Numbered from the stretch's first letter, positions 44,100 to 52,802 are shown. The stretch: 64,000 nt of DNA from Paenibacillus sp. BIHB 4019 (GCF_002741035.1 NZ_CP016808.1:4946501-5010500), one strand, 5' to 3'. Made by a program: numbers and translations. Notes: a model not told the origin generated them from the letters alone.

Positions 44100-45353
44100 T
44101 TGTCGTTGATAGTGATGAAGTTTGGCGGAAGCTCGGTGGGAACGCCGGAGCGGATGCAACGGGTAGCAAAACGAATTATTGAAAATAGGCAGGCGGGAAA
44201 CCGCGTTGTTGTTGTCGTATCTGCAATGGGGGATACAACGGATGATCTGATCGACCAATCGAAGCTGCTTAATCCTAATCCGCCAGCGCGCGAAATGGAT
44301 ATGCTGCTTACGACAGGCGAGCAAATATCGGTAGCGCTTTTGTCGATGACGATTCACCAGCTGGGACACCACGCTGTTTCGTTGACAGGCTGGCAAGCGG
44401 GAATCCGTACGGATGCTGTACACAGCAAGGCGAAAATTACAGATATTCGTACTGAGCGCATGATCAAGGAGCTGGATGCGGGCCATATTGTTATCGTAGC
44501 CGGTTTTCAAGGGATGTCCGAGGAAGGCGACATTACGACGCTGGGACGTGGCGGCTCCGACACGACAGCAGTAGCACTGGCAGCTGCGGTTAAAGCGGAT
44601 GTGTGCGAAATTTACACCGATGTGGATGGCATTTATTCGACCGATCCGCGCGTTGTCAAATGCGCTCGCAAGCTTGATGAAATTTCGTATGATGAAATGC
44701 TGGAGCTTGCCCATCTGGGAGCTGCTGTGCTTCATCCGCGTGCGGTTGAATACGCAAAGCATTACAATGTAAAGCTGGTCGTTCGTTCAAGCTTTACCTA
44801 CAACGAAGGTACAAGTGTAAAGGAGGAAGTAACGATGGAACAAGGCGCTGTCGTTCGCGGTATTGCATTCGATAAAAATGTAGCTAGAATTAGCATTCTG
44901 GGCGTTCCAGATTTGCCAGGCGTGCTCGCGACAGTATTTGGCGCACTTGCAAATAATGGCGTGGATGTAGACATTATTGTGCAAAGCGGCGTACAGGACG
45001 GCACAGCCGACTTCTCCTTCACGCTTTCGCTCGATGATAAAGACAAAGCGGTTGCAGTCATTGAAAATCTGCACGGAGAGCTTCCGTACAACAAAGTGAC
45101 TTCTGAAGAAAACCTGGTTAAAGTTTCAATCGTCGGTGCTGGCATGGTCAGCAATCCAGGCGTTGCTGCAACGATGTTCGCAGCGATTTCAGGTCTTGGC
45201 ATCAGCATTAAGATGGTCAGCACTTCTGAAATCAGACTTTCCTGCGTCATTGATGCTGAGCCGCTGCAAGAAGTGGTGCGTGCGCTGCATACGGCATACG
45301 GTTTGGATACAGCTGAGCAAGCTTTCGTTGGCGGGCCGCAGGACCGTCGTTAG
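44100..45353 (+). CDS. lysC: Aspartokinase (LysC type, alpha chain)
   Basis: 417 residues. Phosphorylates aspartate, the first step to lysine, threonine, methionine and diaminopimelate. N-terminal kinase domain with SLIVMKFGGSSVGT and TLGRGGSDTTAVALAAA, then two ACT domains (ARISILGVPDLPGVLA; VKVSIVGAGMVSNPGVAA). Length and layout match B. subtilis aspartokinase II. TTG 44100 is chosen because it gives the family N-terminus and has TTGGGAGTGAG upstream; TATAAT is at 44051-44056. Inside the frame is a second, strong start for the beta chain. The ACT domains indicate feedback control by an end product. Confidence 0.93.
   Translation: MSLIVMKFGGSSVGTPERMQRVAKRIIENRQAGNRVVVVVSAMGDTTDDLIDQSKLLNPNPPAREMDMLLTTGEQISVALLSMTIHQLGHHAVSLTGWQAGIRTDAVHSKAKITDIRTERMIKELDAGHIVIVAGFQGMSEEGDITTLGRGGSDTTAVALAAAVKADVCEIYTDVDGIYSTDPRVVKCARKLDEISYDEMLELAHLGAAVLHPRAVEYAKHYNVKLVVRSSFTYNEGTSVKEEVTMEQGAVVRGIAFDKNVARISILGVPDLPGVLATVFGALANNGVDVDIIVQSGVQDGTADFSFTLSLDDKDKAVAVIENLHGELPYNKVTSEENLVKVSIVGAGMVSNPGVAATMFAAISGLGISIKMVSTSEIRLSCVIDAEPLQEVVRALHTAYGLDTAEQAFVGGPQDRR
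44835..45353 (+). CDS. lysC: Aspartokinase beta chain, internal start
   Basis: In frame within lysC, ATG 44835 is preceded by AAAGGAGGAAG 5 bases away, an excellent ribosome binding site. It would give a 172-residue chain beginning MEQGAVVRGIAFDKN and containing only the two ACT domains. B. subtilis aspartokinase II is known to make such a beta subunit from an internal start, forming an alpha2-beta2 enzyme. Confidence 0.82.
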   Translation: MEQGAVVRGIAFDKNVARISILGVPDLPGVLATVFGALANNGVDVDIIVQSGVQDGTADFSFTLSLDDKDKAVAVIENLHGELPYNKVTSEENLVKVSIVGAGMVSNPGVAATMFAAISGLGISIKMVSTSEIRLSCVIDAEPLQEVVRALHTAYGLDTAEQAFVGGPQDRR

Positions 45354-45390
45354 ACGGCTTGTTTTAATGTAAGAAACATGTAAGAGAAAT

Positions 45391-45428
45391 CAAAAAGGCA
45401 AAGGAGCAAACGCTCTTTGCCTTTTTTT
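45391..45428 (+). terminator. Rho-independent terminator after lysC
   Basis: AAAAAGGCAAAG pairs with CTTTGCCTTTTT, with inner GAGC and GCTC; a T run follows. Confidence 0.9.
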
Positions 45429-45504
45429 GCATATATGGAGATGTGCAGAGTGGTAAGATTAAGTACAATTAGATATGATTAATCAAAATGGAAGGGGTTC
45501 CAAT

Positions 45505-46362
45505 GTGGCGTTCTTAAATGAAATAGTTTGGGCTGAGAGCACGAGCTTCATGAATGAGTTGCTGAAACAAGAACTCGCCTGCAGCAGCATGCCGGCTGGA
45601 CTGGAGGCCCATGTGTGGAAATATTCGTCCGTTACGGACAGCTTTGTTTTAAAAATATGGGACAAGGATTCCGATCCAGATGTTCAATTTCAATACGTCC
45701 TGCTGCAAGCGCTTTGGAACATAGGCATTTCTGCTTCGGCAGCATATGGATGGGGACACACCGCTTACGGCCATAAGGCGCTGTTAACCAGCTATGATGG
45801 CAGCCCGCTCTCCCAAATAACGAATCAGCAAGTTGAGCAGTTGGCTCAATTATTGTTGGACATCCATAAAGTATCCGTCCAGGAATTAGATCCCCTGCTT
45901 CATAGGAAATACGATTTTATCCATTATTTTTACCCGCAAATCGAAGAGCATCAAGACATTGAAGCGGAATTAACAGAGCTAATTAATGGTTCAAATATGC
46001 AGCAAAATAAGTTTATCCACGGTGACTTTAATTTAGGCAACGTAGTAGAAAATCAAGGGAAATACACGATCATTGACTGGACCAATGGGCAATTAGGGGA
46101 TGTCAGGTATGATTTTGCCTGGACGAGTTTTTTAATTTATTTATACAAGGGGGAACCATTAGCCGCGGTATTCCAAAATGCATATTTAGCTCAAAGTGAT
46201 TTTGATAAAGAAGAAGTTCAAAGGTTTGAAGCCATTGCGTGCCTAAGATGGTTATTGCTCTATCGATTCGCACCAGTCCCTAAAGATGAGTCAACGATCG
46301 AACGGATCAATCGCAAAATAATGAAAAATAAATTTCTCAATAATGCGCTTGTGCTGGAGTAG
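45505..46362 (+). CDS. Phosphotransferase of the aminoglycoside phosphotransferase (APH) fold
   Basis: 285 residues. Kinase-like fold with catalytic loop FIHGDFNLGNVV (Asp as base, Asn for Mg) and metal-binding IDWTNGQLGDVRYDFAW. Members phosphorylate small molecules (choline, homoserine, aminoglycosides and others); there is nothing to say this one gives drug resistance. GTG 45505 is taken since GGAAGGGG lies 7 bases upstream; ATG 45475 has no such site. A stand-alone gene, moderately AT-rich, in the insertion between efp and yqhV. Confidence 0.85.
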   Translation: MAFLNEIVWAESTSFMNELLKQELACSSMPAGLEAHVWKYSSVTDSFVLKIWDKDSDPDVQFQYVLLQALWNIGISASAAYGWGHTAYGHKALLTSYDGSPLSQITNQQVEQLAQLLLDIHKVSVQELDPLLHRKYDFIHYFYPQIEEHQDIEAELTELINGSNMQQNKFIHGDFNLGNVVENQGKYTIIDWTNGQLGDVRYDFAWTSFLIYLYKGEPLAAVFQNAYLAQSDFDKEEVQRFEAIACLRWLLLYRFAPVPKDESTIERINRKIMKNKFLNNALVLE

Positions 46363-46379
46363 CAGCCTAAAGCGAGACT

Positions 46380-46430
46380 AGCAGCAGGCTAGGGCGTGAT
46401 TATTCGCCTTAATCTGCTGCTTTTATTTTT
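46380..46430. terminator. Bidirectional terminator
   Basis: GCAGCAG (46381-46387) pairs with CTGCTGC (46414-46420), inner GGCG pairs with CGCC, and TTTTATTTTT follows. It separates the APH-type gene from convergent comB. Confidence 0.75.
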
Positions 46431-46439
46431 ATAAGCGAT

Positions 46440-47156
46440 TCAGCGCGTCAACAGCACGAGCTTCTCTCCTTGGAGTACGGGAACGTCTTTATAAATATCG
46501 ACGGCTGCGCATGCTTCAATATCCCGCTGGAGCCCAAGCTTGAGCAGCCGCTTGCCAGTGGATCCGGAGGCGAGTGTATCGAGCGCAGCAGAACTGCGGC
46601 TGCGGTAGAAGCCGAGCATAGCGATTGCGAAGTCGTCCAGTTCCAAAGCGTTTATGCCTGCCTGCATCATACGCTCAAGCAGCAGTCCGGCGCCATAGCC
46701 ATCCTCGGCAGCGAAAGCATCATTATAGCCTGCGCATAAAATGACGACATCGCGCCGCAGCGCGAGCGCCGCATGGGCGCAGGCAGCGGCGTTCATTAGC
46801 GCGGCTGTCAATACGTAATCGGCACGGGCGGATTTTTGCAGCGCGCGCGTTCCGTTCGTTGTGGTCAAAATAATACGTCGGTTGCGAACCGTAGTCGTTT
46901 CATATTCATCAGGCGAATTGCCAAGGTCAAAGCCGGATATTTTGCGGCAAAACCGTTCCCCCCCTAGTAAATCCCCCTGCTGCTGCGCTGCTTTGGCCTC
47001 CATAACTGTTTCTACCGGAATGATGGCCTCGGCCCCGGCCGCAAGCGCCGTCACAATCGTGCTGCCAGCCCGCAAAACATCGACAACAATGGCTGTTTTA
47101 TGATGAAAGCGCGCCTGGCTGGCTTCATTCACGCTTGATATGACCTCAACTTGCAT
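46440..47156 (-). CDS. comB: 2-Phosphosulfolactate phosphatase family protein ComB
   Basis: 238 residues. Family motifs: KTAIVVDVLRAGSTIVTALAAGA, GFDLGNSPDEYE, ILTTTNGTRALQ, ILCAGYNDAFAAEDGYGAGLL (in parts). ComB removes phosphate from 2-phosphosulfolactate; in Bacillus spores sulfolactate is a major metabolite made by such a route. No other sulfolactate gene is adjacent, so the pathway role is inferred. The start ATG 47156 has AAAGGCGGATAACG upstream on the minus strand. Confidence 0.9.
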   Translation of the reverse strand: MQVEVISSVNEASQARFHHKTAIVVDVLRAGSTIVTALAAGAEAIIPVETVMEAKAAQQQGDLLGGERFCRKISGFDLGNSPDEYETTTVRNRRIILTTTNGTRALQKSARADYVLTAALMNAAACAHAALALRRDVVILCAGYNDAFAAEDGYGAGLLLERMMQAGINALELDDFAIAMLGFYRSRSSAALDTLASGSTGKRLLKLGLQRDIEACAAVDIYKDVPVLQGEKLVLLTR

Positions 47157-47317
47157 GTCGTTATCCGCCTTTCTTTGCCTTAGCTTCTCATAGCCTTATG
47201 CCTGCAATATATGCACCTTCTTCTGGGCATGTGTCCCAAGTGCAGCGGTCATGAATGCAGTAGTCTGCTGCATAAGCTAGAAACAGGTCGGCTGGACAAG
47301 GGTGGAGGTGGATTTTT

Positions 47318-47584
47318 ATGCTGAATAAAATCGTGCTGGCAATGGCATCCTTGCGCTTTGCCTCGGGAACCATCGAAATTTGCGCAGCTATTATTATGCT
47401 TAAACTCAATCAGATCGACAAGGCGCTTCTCGTCAATTCCTCTTTGGCGTTAGTAGGGCCGCTGATTTTGATTGCGACGACGACGATTGGTTTGGTAGGG
47501 CTCGCAGATAAGCTGTCCTATAGCAAATTTGCTTGGGTAGCAGCCGGTATTCTATGTCTAATGATTGGTATTTTGAAAAAATAA
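47318..47584 (+). CDS. yqhV: YqhV family membrane protein
   Basis: 88 residues with three predicted membrane helices and the family N-terminus LNKIVLAMASLRFASGTIEICAAIIMLKL (in part). In B. subtilis yqhV lies between efp and spoIIIAA and belongs to the mother-cell sporulation regulon; here it again directly precedes spoIIIAA. Function unknown. GGTGGAGGTGG precedes ATG 47318. Confidence 0.9.
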   Translation: MLNKIVLAMASLRFASGTIEICAAIIMLKLNQIDKALLVNSSLALVGPLILIATTTIGLVGLADKLSYSKFAWVAAGILCLMIGILKK

Positions 47585-47682
47585 CGAGAATCGGTGCAGT
47601 ACCCGATAACGAAGGCCTTTAATAAGAAGCGGTCTGCTCCTAGTTAAATAAATTCTAATCTAGCAATTTCGTTCCAGTTGGA

Positions 47683-47710
47683 CATATTTTAACTGGCCAA
47701 GCATACATAT
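47683..47710 (+). promoter_or_regulatory. Sigma-E-like promoter of the spoIIIA operon
   Basis: ACATATT ending at 47688 and CATACATAT (47702-47710), 13 bases apart, match the mother-cell sigma-E elements. The site is 39 bases before the spoIIIAA start, as expected for this sigma-E operon. Confidence 0.7.
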
Positions 47711-47748
47711 AAGAGGACTAAGGACAAACATCCGGGAGTGATGAACGC

Positions 47749-48804
47749 ATGCTTAGCCGTATTACGCATTTGCTGCCGCTAGAGCTGAAAGCGATATTGG
47801 AACGGCTCCCTGCGCAGGTTCAGGAGCAGCTGGAAGAGATACGGATTCGCGAAGGGCGCCCGCTGGAAATTGGCATGGCAGGCCAATCGCGTTTCGCTGC
47901 AAACGATGGCACGCTCTTAACCCAAGCAGGCGGAGCGTACAAGCCTACTGCTGACCTTTGCCGCAAGCTGCTGGAGCGGATGACCAACTACTCCTTGTAT
48001 GCCATGGAAGAGGAGCTCCGGCGGGGCTTCATTACAGTAGCAGGCGGTCATCGGGTTGGACTTGCAGGGCGTACCGTTCTCGATAACGGCAGCGTCCGCG
48101 GCATTCGTGAAATAGGCGCCTTTAATATTCGGATTGCCCGGGAGGTTCCCGGCTCAGCGACCCCGCTCATGCCGAAGCTGCTGGACCGATCACGGAAAAC
48201 GATCCGCTCCACACTGCTGCTGGCCCCTCCTCAGCAGGGCAAGACGACGCTCGTTCGCGACATTGCAAGATCCGTCAGCTACGGGTTATGGGGAGGCGGG
48301 GATGCTGCCAGCTGGCCGGGCAGAAAAGTGGCAATCGTGGACGAGCGCTCGGAAATAGCCGCCTGTGTCCGCGGTATCCCAACCTTTGATATTGGCCCGC
48401 GCTCCGACGTCATGGATGCTTGTCCCAAGGCGGAAGGGATGATGATGCTGCTGCGCTCGATGTCGCCCGATGTCATTATTGCTGATGAAATTGGACGGCC
48501 CGAGGATGGCGAGGCGATTCGGGAAGCCAGCCATGCCGGAGTCAGCGTCATAGCGACAGCCCATGCGTATGATGCTGAGGATGCGAGAGGGCGGCCTGTA
48601 TTGCGCTCACTGCTAGAGGAAGGGGCTTTCTCCCTTATTGTCGAGCTGCGCCGAACGCCTTCGGGCATTATGCACCGGGTGCTTACGACAGAAGCTTGCG
48701 TAAGAGGCTGGGCGGCGCGCGAGCCAACAGCAGCAGTACCGCGTTTAGCCGAAGATGCTGCGCCGCTATTTTCCGGGCTGATGCGGGGCGATGCCATGTG
48801 CTGA
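47749..48804 (+). CDS. spoIIIAA: Stage III sporulation ATPase SpoIIIAA
   Basis: 351 residues, longer than the B. subtilis protein (about 307). Secretion-type ATPase of the mother-cell to forespore channel. Walker A LAPPQQGKTTLVRDIAR near residue 165, Walker B VIIADEIGRPEDGEAI; earlier segments ITHLLPLELK and EIRIREGRPLEI are typical. Cytoplasmic, membrane-associated. CGGGAGTGATG precedes ATG 47749. First gene of an eight-gene operon. Confidence 0.97.
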   Translation: MLSRITHLLPLELKAILERLPAQVQEQLEEIRIREGRPLEIGMAGQSRFAANDGTLLTQAGGAYKPTADLCRKLLERMTNYSLYAMEEELRRGFITVAGGHRVGLAGRTVLDNGSVRGIREIGAFNIRIAREVPGSATPLMPKLLDRSRKTIRSTLLLAPPQQGKTTLVRDIARSVSYGLWGGGDAASWPGRKVAIVDERSEIAACVRGIPTFDIGPRSDVMDACPKAEGMMMLLRSMSPDVIIADEIGRPEDGEAIREASHAGVSVIATAHAYDAEDARGRPVLRSLLEEGAFSLIVELRRTPSGIMHRVLTTEACVRGWAAREPTAAVPRLAEDAAPLFSGLMRGDAMC

Positions 48805-49316
48805 AGCTGCTTGGCGCGCTGCTGATTTTGTTCGCCGGAACGATGCTTGGCTTTCAGCAGGCGGCGCGTTTTGCCGCTAGGCCCCGCCAGCTTCGCCACA
48901 CTGCTCACGCGCTACAAAGGCTTGAAACGGAAATTGGCTACGGGCATACCCCGCTGCCGGAGGCGCTGACTCGAACAGCAGCTTTTGTTCCGGCTCCACT
49001 AAACCGGATGCTGATGCTGGCTGCAGAAGGGCTTGCAAGCGATGAAGGGCTTTCGTTTCCAGAAAGCTGGGAGCGGGCGGTGCGCGAGGTTTGGGGAACG
49101 ACGGCCATGCGGGCGAGCGAGCAGGCGGTGTTGATCCGTCTTGGCTCAACGCTCGGTATTAGCGACCGTGAGGACCAGCTTAAGCATTTGAAACTGGCGC
49201 TCATTCAACTGAAGGCGGAGGAAGATTCGGCGCGGGAAGATCAGGCGAGGTATGAGACGATGTGGAAAAGCCTCGGCGTTTTAATCGCCGTGCTGCTCGT
49301 TATTTTGATGGTTTAA
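48798..49316 (+). CDS. spoIIIAB: Stage III sporulation protein SpoIIIAB
   Basis: 172 residues, same as B. subtilis. Membrane helix at the N-terminus (LLGALLILFAGTMLGF), a long helical cytoplasmic domain, and a second helix at the C-terminus (LGVLIAVLLVILMV). Related to GspF-type platform proteins of secretion systems. GTG 48798 overlaps the spoIIIAA end by 7 bases; the open frame upstream lies inside spoIIIAA. Confidence 0.95.
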   Translation: MLKLLGALLILFAGTMLGFQQAARFAARPRQLRHTAHALQRLETEIGYGHTPLPEALTRTAAFVPAPLNRMLMLAAEGLASDEGLSFPESWERAVREVWGTTAMRASEQAVLIRLGSTLGISDREDQLKHLKLALIQLKAEEDSAREDQARYETMWKSLGVLIAVLLVILMV

Positions 49317-49331
49317 TGGGGTGCCGCAGAA

Positions 49332-49535
49332 ATGAATATGGATGTGAGCGCCATTTTCCAAATAGCCGGTATCGGAATTATCATTGCGATGATTCATACG
49401 GTGCTTAAGCAGATGGGGAAGGAAGATATGGCGCATTGGGTGACATTAATCGGCTTTGTTGTAGTGCTGTTTATGGTCGTGCGTATGTTAAACGAGCTGT
49501 TTCAAGAAATTAAAACGATTTTTCTGTTCCAGTAG
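49332..49535 (+). CDS. spoIIIAC: Stage III sporulation protein SpoIIIAC
   Basis: 67 residues with two membrane helices (about 7-27 and 35-60). Small channel component of the SpoIIIA-SpoIIQ complex. Segment IGIIIAMIHTVLKQMGKED is characteristic. Lies 15 bases after spoIIIAB. Confidence 0.95.
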   Translation: MNMDVSAIFQIAGIGIIIAMIHTVLKQMGKEDMAHWVTLIGFVVVLFMVVRMLNELFQEIKTIFLFQ

Positions 49536-49571
49536 CTAGCTTGAAGAGAAGCCGCAAGTAGGTGAAGCGAA

Positions 49572-49976
49572 GTGGAAATCATTCAAATCGTCGGTCTTGG
49601 GCTGATTGCAACAGTCCTCATCCTTGTCGTTCGAGAGCAAAAGCCGCTGTTCGCTTTCCTGCTTGCGGCATTTACGGGCCTCTTTATTTTTCTGTTCCTG
49701 CTTGGCAAAATCGATTCCGTTATCGCGGTGCTTACTGATTTGGCGAATCGCTCCGGCATCCCTTCTATTTATCTGAAGACGGTGCTGAAAATAATCGGCA
49801 TCGCCTATATCGCTGAATTTGGCGCTCAAATTGTCCGGGATGCCGGACAGGAAAGCATTGCGTCGAAAATCGAATTCGCTGGCAAAATATTAATTCTCGT
49901 CATGGCGGTGCCGATCATCAGCGTCATTATCGAAACGGTCATCAACCTGCTCCCGACAGGAGGAGGAGCCAGTTGA
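49572..49976 (+). CDS. spoIIIAD: Stage III sporulation protein SpoIIIAD
   Basis: 134 residues, four predicted membrane helices. The first (EIIQIVGLGLIATVLILVV) mirrors SpoIIIAC, to which it is related. GTG 49572 follows AGGTGAAGCGAA. It overlaps the spoIIIAE start by 4 bases. Confidence 0.95.
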   Translation: MEIIQIVGLGLIATVLILVVREQKPLFAFLLAAFTGLFIFLFLLGKIDSVIAVLTDLANRSGIPSIYLKTVLKIIGIAYIAEFGAQIVRDAGQESIASKIEFAGKILILVMAVPIISVIIETVINLLPTGGGAS

Positions 49977-51340
49977 GGATAAAGCTTGCGGGCAGCTCCT
50001 ATCCGTCAAACGCCGTTTGGTTTACGCTGTTAGCCGCTGTCTTGTACTTTTTGCTGCTTGTGCCAAGCTCAGAGGCCGCAGCGCAAGGTGTGTCAGCGTC
50101 AGCTTGGCAGTCGGAACAGGCTTATTATCAGCAGCCAGCTTCACAGCCAACGACTTCTCCACAAGCCCATCAGTCGCAGCAGACTCCGCAAAGCCAGCAA
50201 TCGCAGTCCTTGCAGCAGCAAACACAGCAGGCTCAGGCGCAAGCCGCACTCGGGCAGCTGACCGGCAGCGGTCTGAACGATATGGATACGGATGCGGTGG
50301 AGAAATACTGGAACGAGCTCAAAAACGAATATGGCGGATTTTTCCCGGAGCAGAAGCTGCCGAGCTTTGCCCAAATGCTGCTGCCGGGCGGAGAAGGGCT
50401 CAAGCTGGAAACGGTGCTGAAAGGGCTGCTGTCTTATTTTCTGCACGAGGTGCTCTACAATGGCAAGCTGCTGGTTACAATCGTCACGCTTACCGTATTC
50501 AGCATGATGCTGGAAACGCTGCAAAACGCCTTCGAGCGCAATGCGGTCAGCAAGGTAGCTTATTCCATTACCTTCATGGTCATCCTTATCATCACGGTCA
50601 ACAGCTTTAATGTAGCAATCGGCTATGCGAAGGAAGCGATAGAAAGCATGATCCAATTCATGCTGGCGATGCTTCCGCTGCTGCTCGCGCTCCTTGCGTC
50701 GATGGGCAATGTCATGACGGTGTCGGTGCTGCACCCGCTCATTATTTTTATGATTCATGTTGTAGGCACGCTTGTTTATACGCTTGTTTTTCCGCTGTTG
50801 TTTTTCTCGGCCATTTTGCATATCGTCAGCGCCATGACCGAGCGTTTCAAGGTGACCCAGCTTGCCAATCTGCTGCGCAGCATCAGCATTACCATTTTAG
50901 GCGCGCTGGTTACGATTTTCCTCGGTGTCGTCTCTGTGCAGGGGGCGACGGGAGCGGTGACCGACGGTGTAACGATGCGAACAGCCAAGTTCGTCACAGG
51001 CAATTTTGTTCCTGTCGTCGGGCGCATGTTTTCGGATGCTGCGGATACTGTCATATCGGCTTCCATGCTGGCGAAAAATGCAATCGGGCTCGCTGGCGTC
51101 ATTATGCTGCTGTTTATCAGTGCTTTTCCCGCAATCAAAATTCTGACGCTAGCGCTAATTTACAATGTATGCGCCGCCGTCATGCAGCCGCTGGGAGATT
51201 CACCGATTGTGGCCTGCCTGCAAACGATTGGCAAGACGCTGATCTATGTGTTTGCTGCGCTGGCTGCCGTCAGCTTAATGTTTTTCCTGGCGGTCACGAT
51301 CGTGCTGACAGCAGGAAATGCAGCAATGATGGTGCGGTAA
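49973..51340 (+). CDS. spoIIIAE: Stage III sporulation protein SpoIIIAE with Gln-rich insert
   Basis: 455 residues, against about 400 in B. subtilis. N-terminal signal-like helix (about 14-36), then a striking Gln/Ser/Pro/Ala-rich stretch (about 43-95) facing outside, then the conserved polytopic domain with seven or so helices (LLPGGEGLKLETVLKGLLSYF; GAVTDGVTMRTAKFVTGNFVPVVGRMFSDA, in parts). Core membrane component of the A-Q channel. TTG 49973 overlaps the end of spoIIIAD. The extra length comes mostly from the Gln-rich stretch. Confidence 0.95.
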   Translation: MRIKLAGSSYPSNAVWFTLLAAVLYFLLLVPSSEAAAQGVSASAWQSEQAYYQQPASQPTTSPQAHQSQQTPQSQQSQSLQQQTQQAQAQAALGQLTGSGLNDMDTDAVEKYWNELKNEYGGFFPEQKLPSFAQMLLPGGEGLKLETVLKGLLSYFLHEVLYNGKLLVTIVTLTVFSMMLETLQNAFERNAVSKVAYSITFMVILIITVNSFNVAIGYAKEAIESMIQFMLAMLPLLLALLASMGNVMTVSVLHPLIIFMIHVVGTLVYTLVFPLLFFSAILHIVSAMTERFKVTQLANLLRSISITILGALVTIFLGVVSVQGATGAVTDGVTMRTAKFVTGNFVPVVGRMFSDAADTVISASMLAKNAIGLAGVIMLLFISAFPAIKILTLALIYNVCAAVMQPLGDSPIVACLQTIGKTLIYVFAALAAVSLMFFLAVTIVLTAGNAAMMVR

Positions 51341-51372
51341 ACGGGATGCTTTGAAAAAAGGGGGCGAATCGC

Positions 51373-52140
51373 ATGGTGGCTTGGCTGGGCGAGTGGCTGC
51401 GTGACATTATCGCTGTCATAATGCTCGCTGTATGCACCGAGCTGCTGCTGCCCAACAAGGCGATGCTGCGCTACGCCAGGCTTGTTATCGGCCTTCTTGT
51501 ACTGCTTACGCTGCTGTCTCCATTGCTTCGCCTGCTGCAAGGCGACGTAACGGCGGGACTGAGCGCGGGCATCCAGCAATGGGAGATGAGCACGGCGCAG
51601 CGGCAGGTGAAAATGCCAACGCTTGCCGACATTCAGCGTCAGGCGGAGGAGCTTAAACGCAAGCAGCAGCAGCAGGCGGCTAGCCTGACCGGCAGTACGC
51701 TTTCCAAAGCGATGGAAACCGCAATCGTTCGCTATACGGGCCAGGCGGCAAGCTCGGTTGAAGTCAAACTAAAATGGATCAAGGAAGGGGATGTTGAGAT
51801 GGTCGATATGGATACGGTGACAGTGACGTTTCCCCAGATGCTTCCTCAAGAAGAGGCAGCCTCGCCGAGAGGATCTCCTGCAAATGCGGATGCGAATTCA
51901 ACACAGGATGTACAGGTCGAAGCAGTGGAACCAGTGAGCGTTGAGGTTATGGTGCCTGAGCTGCTGGAGACTGGGCCGAATCCTTCATCAGAAGCGCAGA
52001 GTGCTGCGGATGAACCGTTATGGCAGCCTGTGAATGCAGAGCTTGACAAGCAGACGAGAGCTGTGCTCGCCGAGGGCTGGGGTTTATCTCCCGAGGCCAT
52101 CATTATTCGCCAGCCGGCAAGCATTCGCGGAGAAAAGTGA
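51373..52140 (+). CDS. spoIIIAF: Stage III sporulation protein SpoIIIAF
   Basis: 255 residues (B. subtilis about 206). Two N-terminal membrane helices (about 8-25 and 35-55), a coiled-coil region rich in Gln/Lys (AEELKRKQQQQ), a ring-forming domain and a Ser/Glu/Pro-rich insert (about 155-225) before the C-terminal EGWGLSPEAIIIRQP. Lies 32 bases after spoIIIAE. Confidence 0.93.
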   Translation: MVAWLGEWLRDIIAVIMLAVCTELLLPNKAMLRYARLVIGLLVLLTLLSPLLRLLQGDVTAGLSAGIQQWEMSTAQRQVKMPTLADIQRQAEELKRKQQQQAASLTGSTLSKAMETAIVRYTGQAASSVEVKLKWIKEGDVEMVDMDTVTVTFPQMLPQEEAASPRGSPANADANSTQDVQVEAVEPVSVEVMVPELLETGPNPSSEAQSAADEPLWQPVNAELDKQTRAVLAEGWGLSPEAIIIRQPASIRGEK

Positions 52141-52163
52141 GGCGAAAGGAGCGATAATGACAG

Positions 52164-52802
52164 GTGGCGAAGTGGCTGGAGAAGCTGGAAGCGATGGCGG
52201 GCGGAGGCCCTGGGGGACCGAAGCGAGTAAAAATGCTGCGCCTCCTGCTCATTATCGGCTGTGTTGGAGCGCTGCTGATGCTGATTAATTCTTTTCTCAC
52301 CTATAACGAGGTTGAGCCTTCCGTACAGGGGCAGGGGCAAAATCTGCAGTCAGTAGATGACACAGCCTGGACCAGCCCAGGCTCGCATGAAGGGGCCTCA
52401 TTCGAAGCGGTGGAGCAGCCGCTGGAGGCGAGGCTGAAGGAAATTTTGGAGAAAATCGTCGGTGTTGGCGAGGTGGATGTTCTGGTCACCATTGATTCAA
52501 CAGAGGAAATCGTCGTTGAACGCAACGAGAAGGAGACGCAGTCGGTTACAGACGAGAATGACAAAAACGGGGGCAAACGGCATATTACGGCGATTAACAA
52601 GGATGGCGAGGTCGTGCTCGTCGAGGTGTCTGGCGATCAGAAGCCGATTATTAAAAAGACGATCAATCCGCGCATTCGCGGTGTCCTTATCGTAGCCAAA
52701 GGTGCGGAAAACGTAACCGTCAGGCGTTTAATTATAGATGCGGTCGAAAAAGGCGTGAATGTCGCAGCATCCCGTATTTCTGTAGCACCAAGGAAGCAGT
52801 AG
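52164..52802 (+). CDS. spoIIIAG: Stage III sporulation protein SpoIIIAG
   Basis: 212 residues. One membrane helix (MLRLLLIIGCVGALLMLINSF, near 25-45), then a flexible part and a YscJ/FliF-type ring-building domain (LEARLKEILEKIVGVGEVDVLVTI ... PRIRGVLIVAKGAENVTVRRLIIDAVE, in parts). It forms a large ring in the space between mother cell and forespore. GTG 52164 is about 12 bases after AAAGGAG. Confidence 0.95.
   Translation: MAKWLEKLEAMAGGGPGGPKRVKMLRLLLIIGCVGALLMLINSFLTYNEVEPSVQGQGQNLQSVDDTAWTSPGSHEGASFEAVEQPLEARLKEILEKIVGVGEVDVLVTIDSTEEIVVERNEKETQSVTDENDKNGGKRHITAINKDGEVVLVEVSGDQKPIIKKTINPRIRGVLIVAKGAENVTVRRLIIDAVEKGVNVAASRISVAPRKQ

Noticed and set aside
45505..46362. Aminoglycoside resistance gene
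   Set aside because: The fold is that of APH kinases, but the family covers many substrates and nothing around it suggests resistance or mobility.
50141..50821. Minus-strand 226-residue Gln/Arg/His-rich frame
   Set aside because: It is opposite spoIIIAE and reflects the Gln-rich stretch and codon pattern there.
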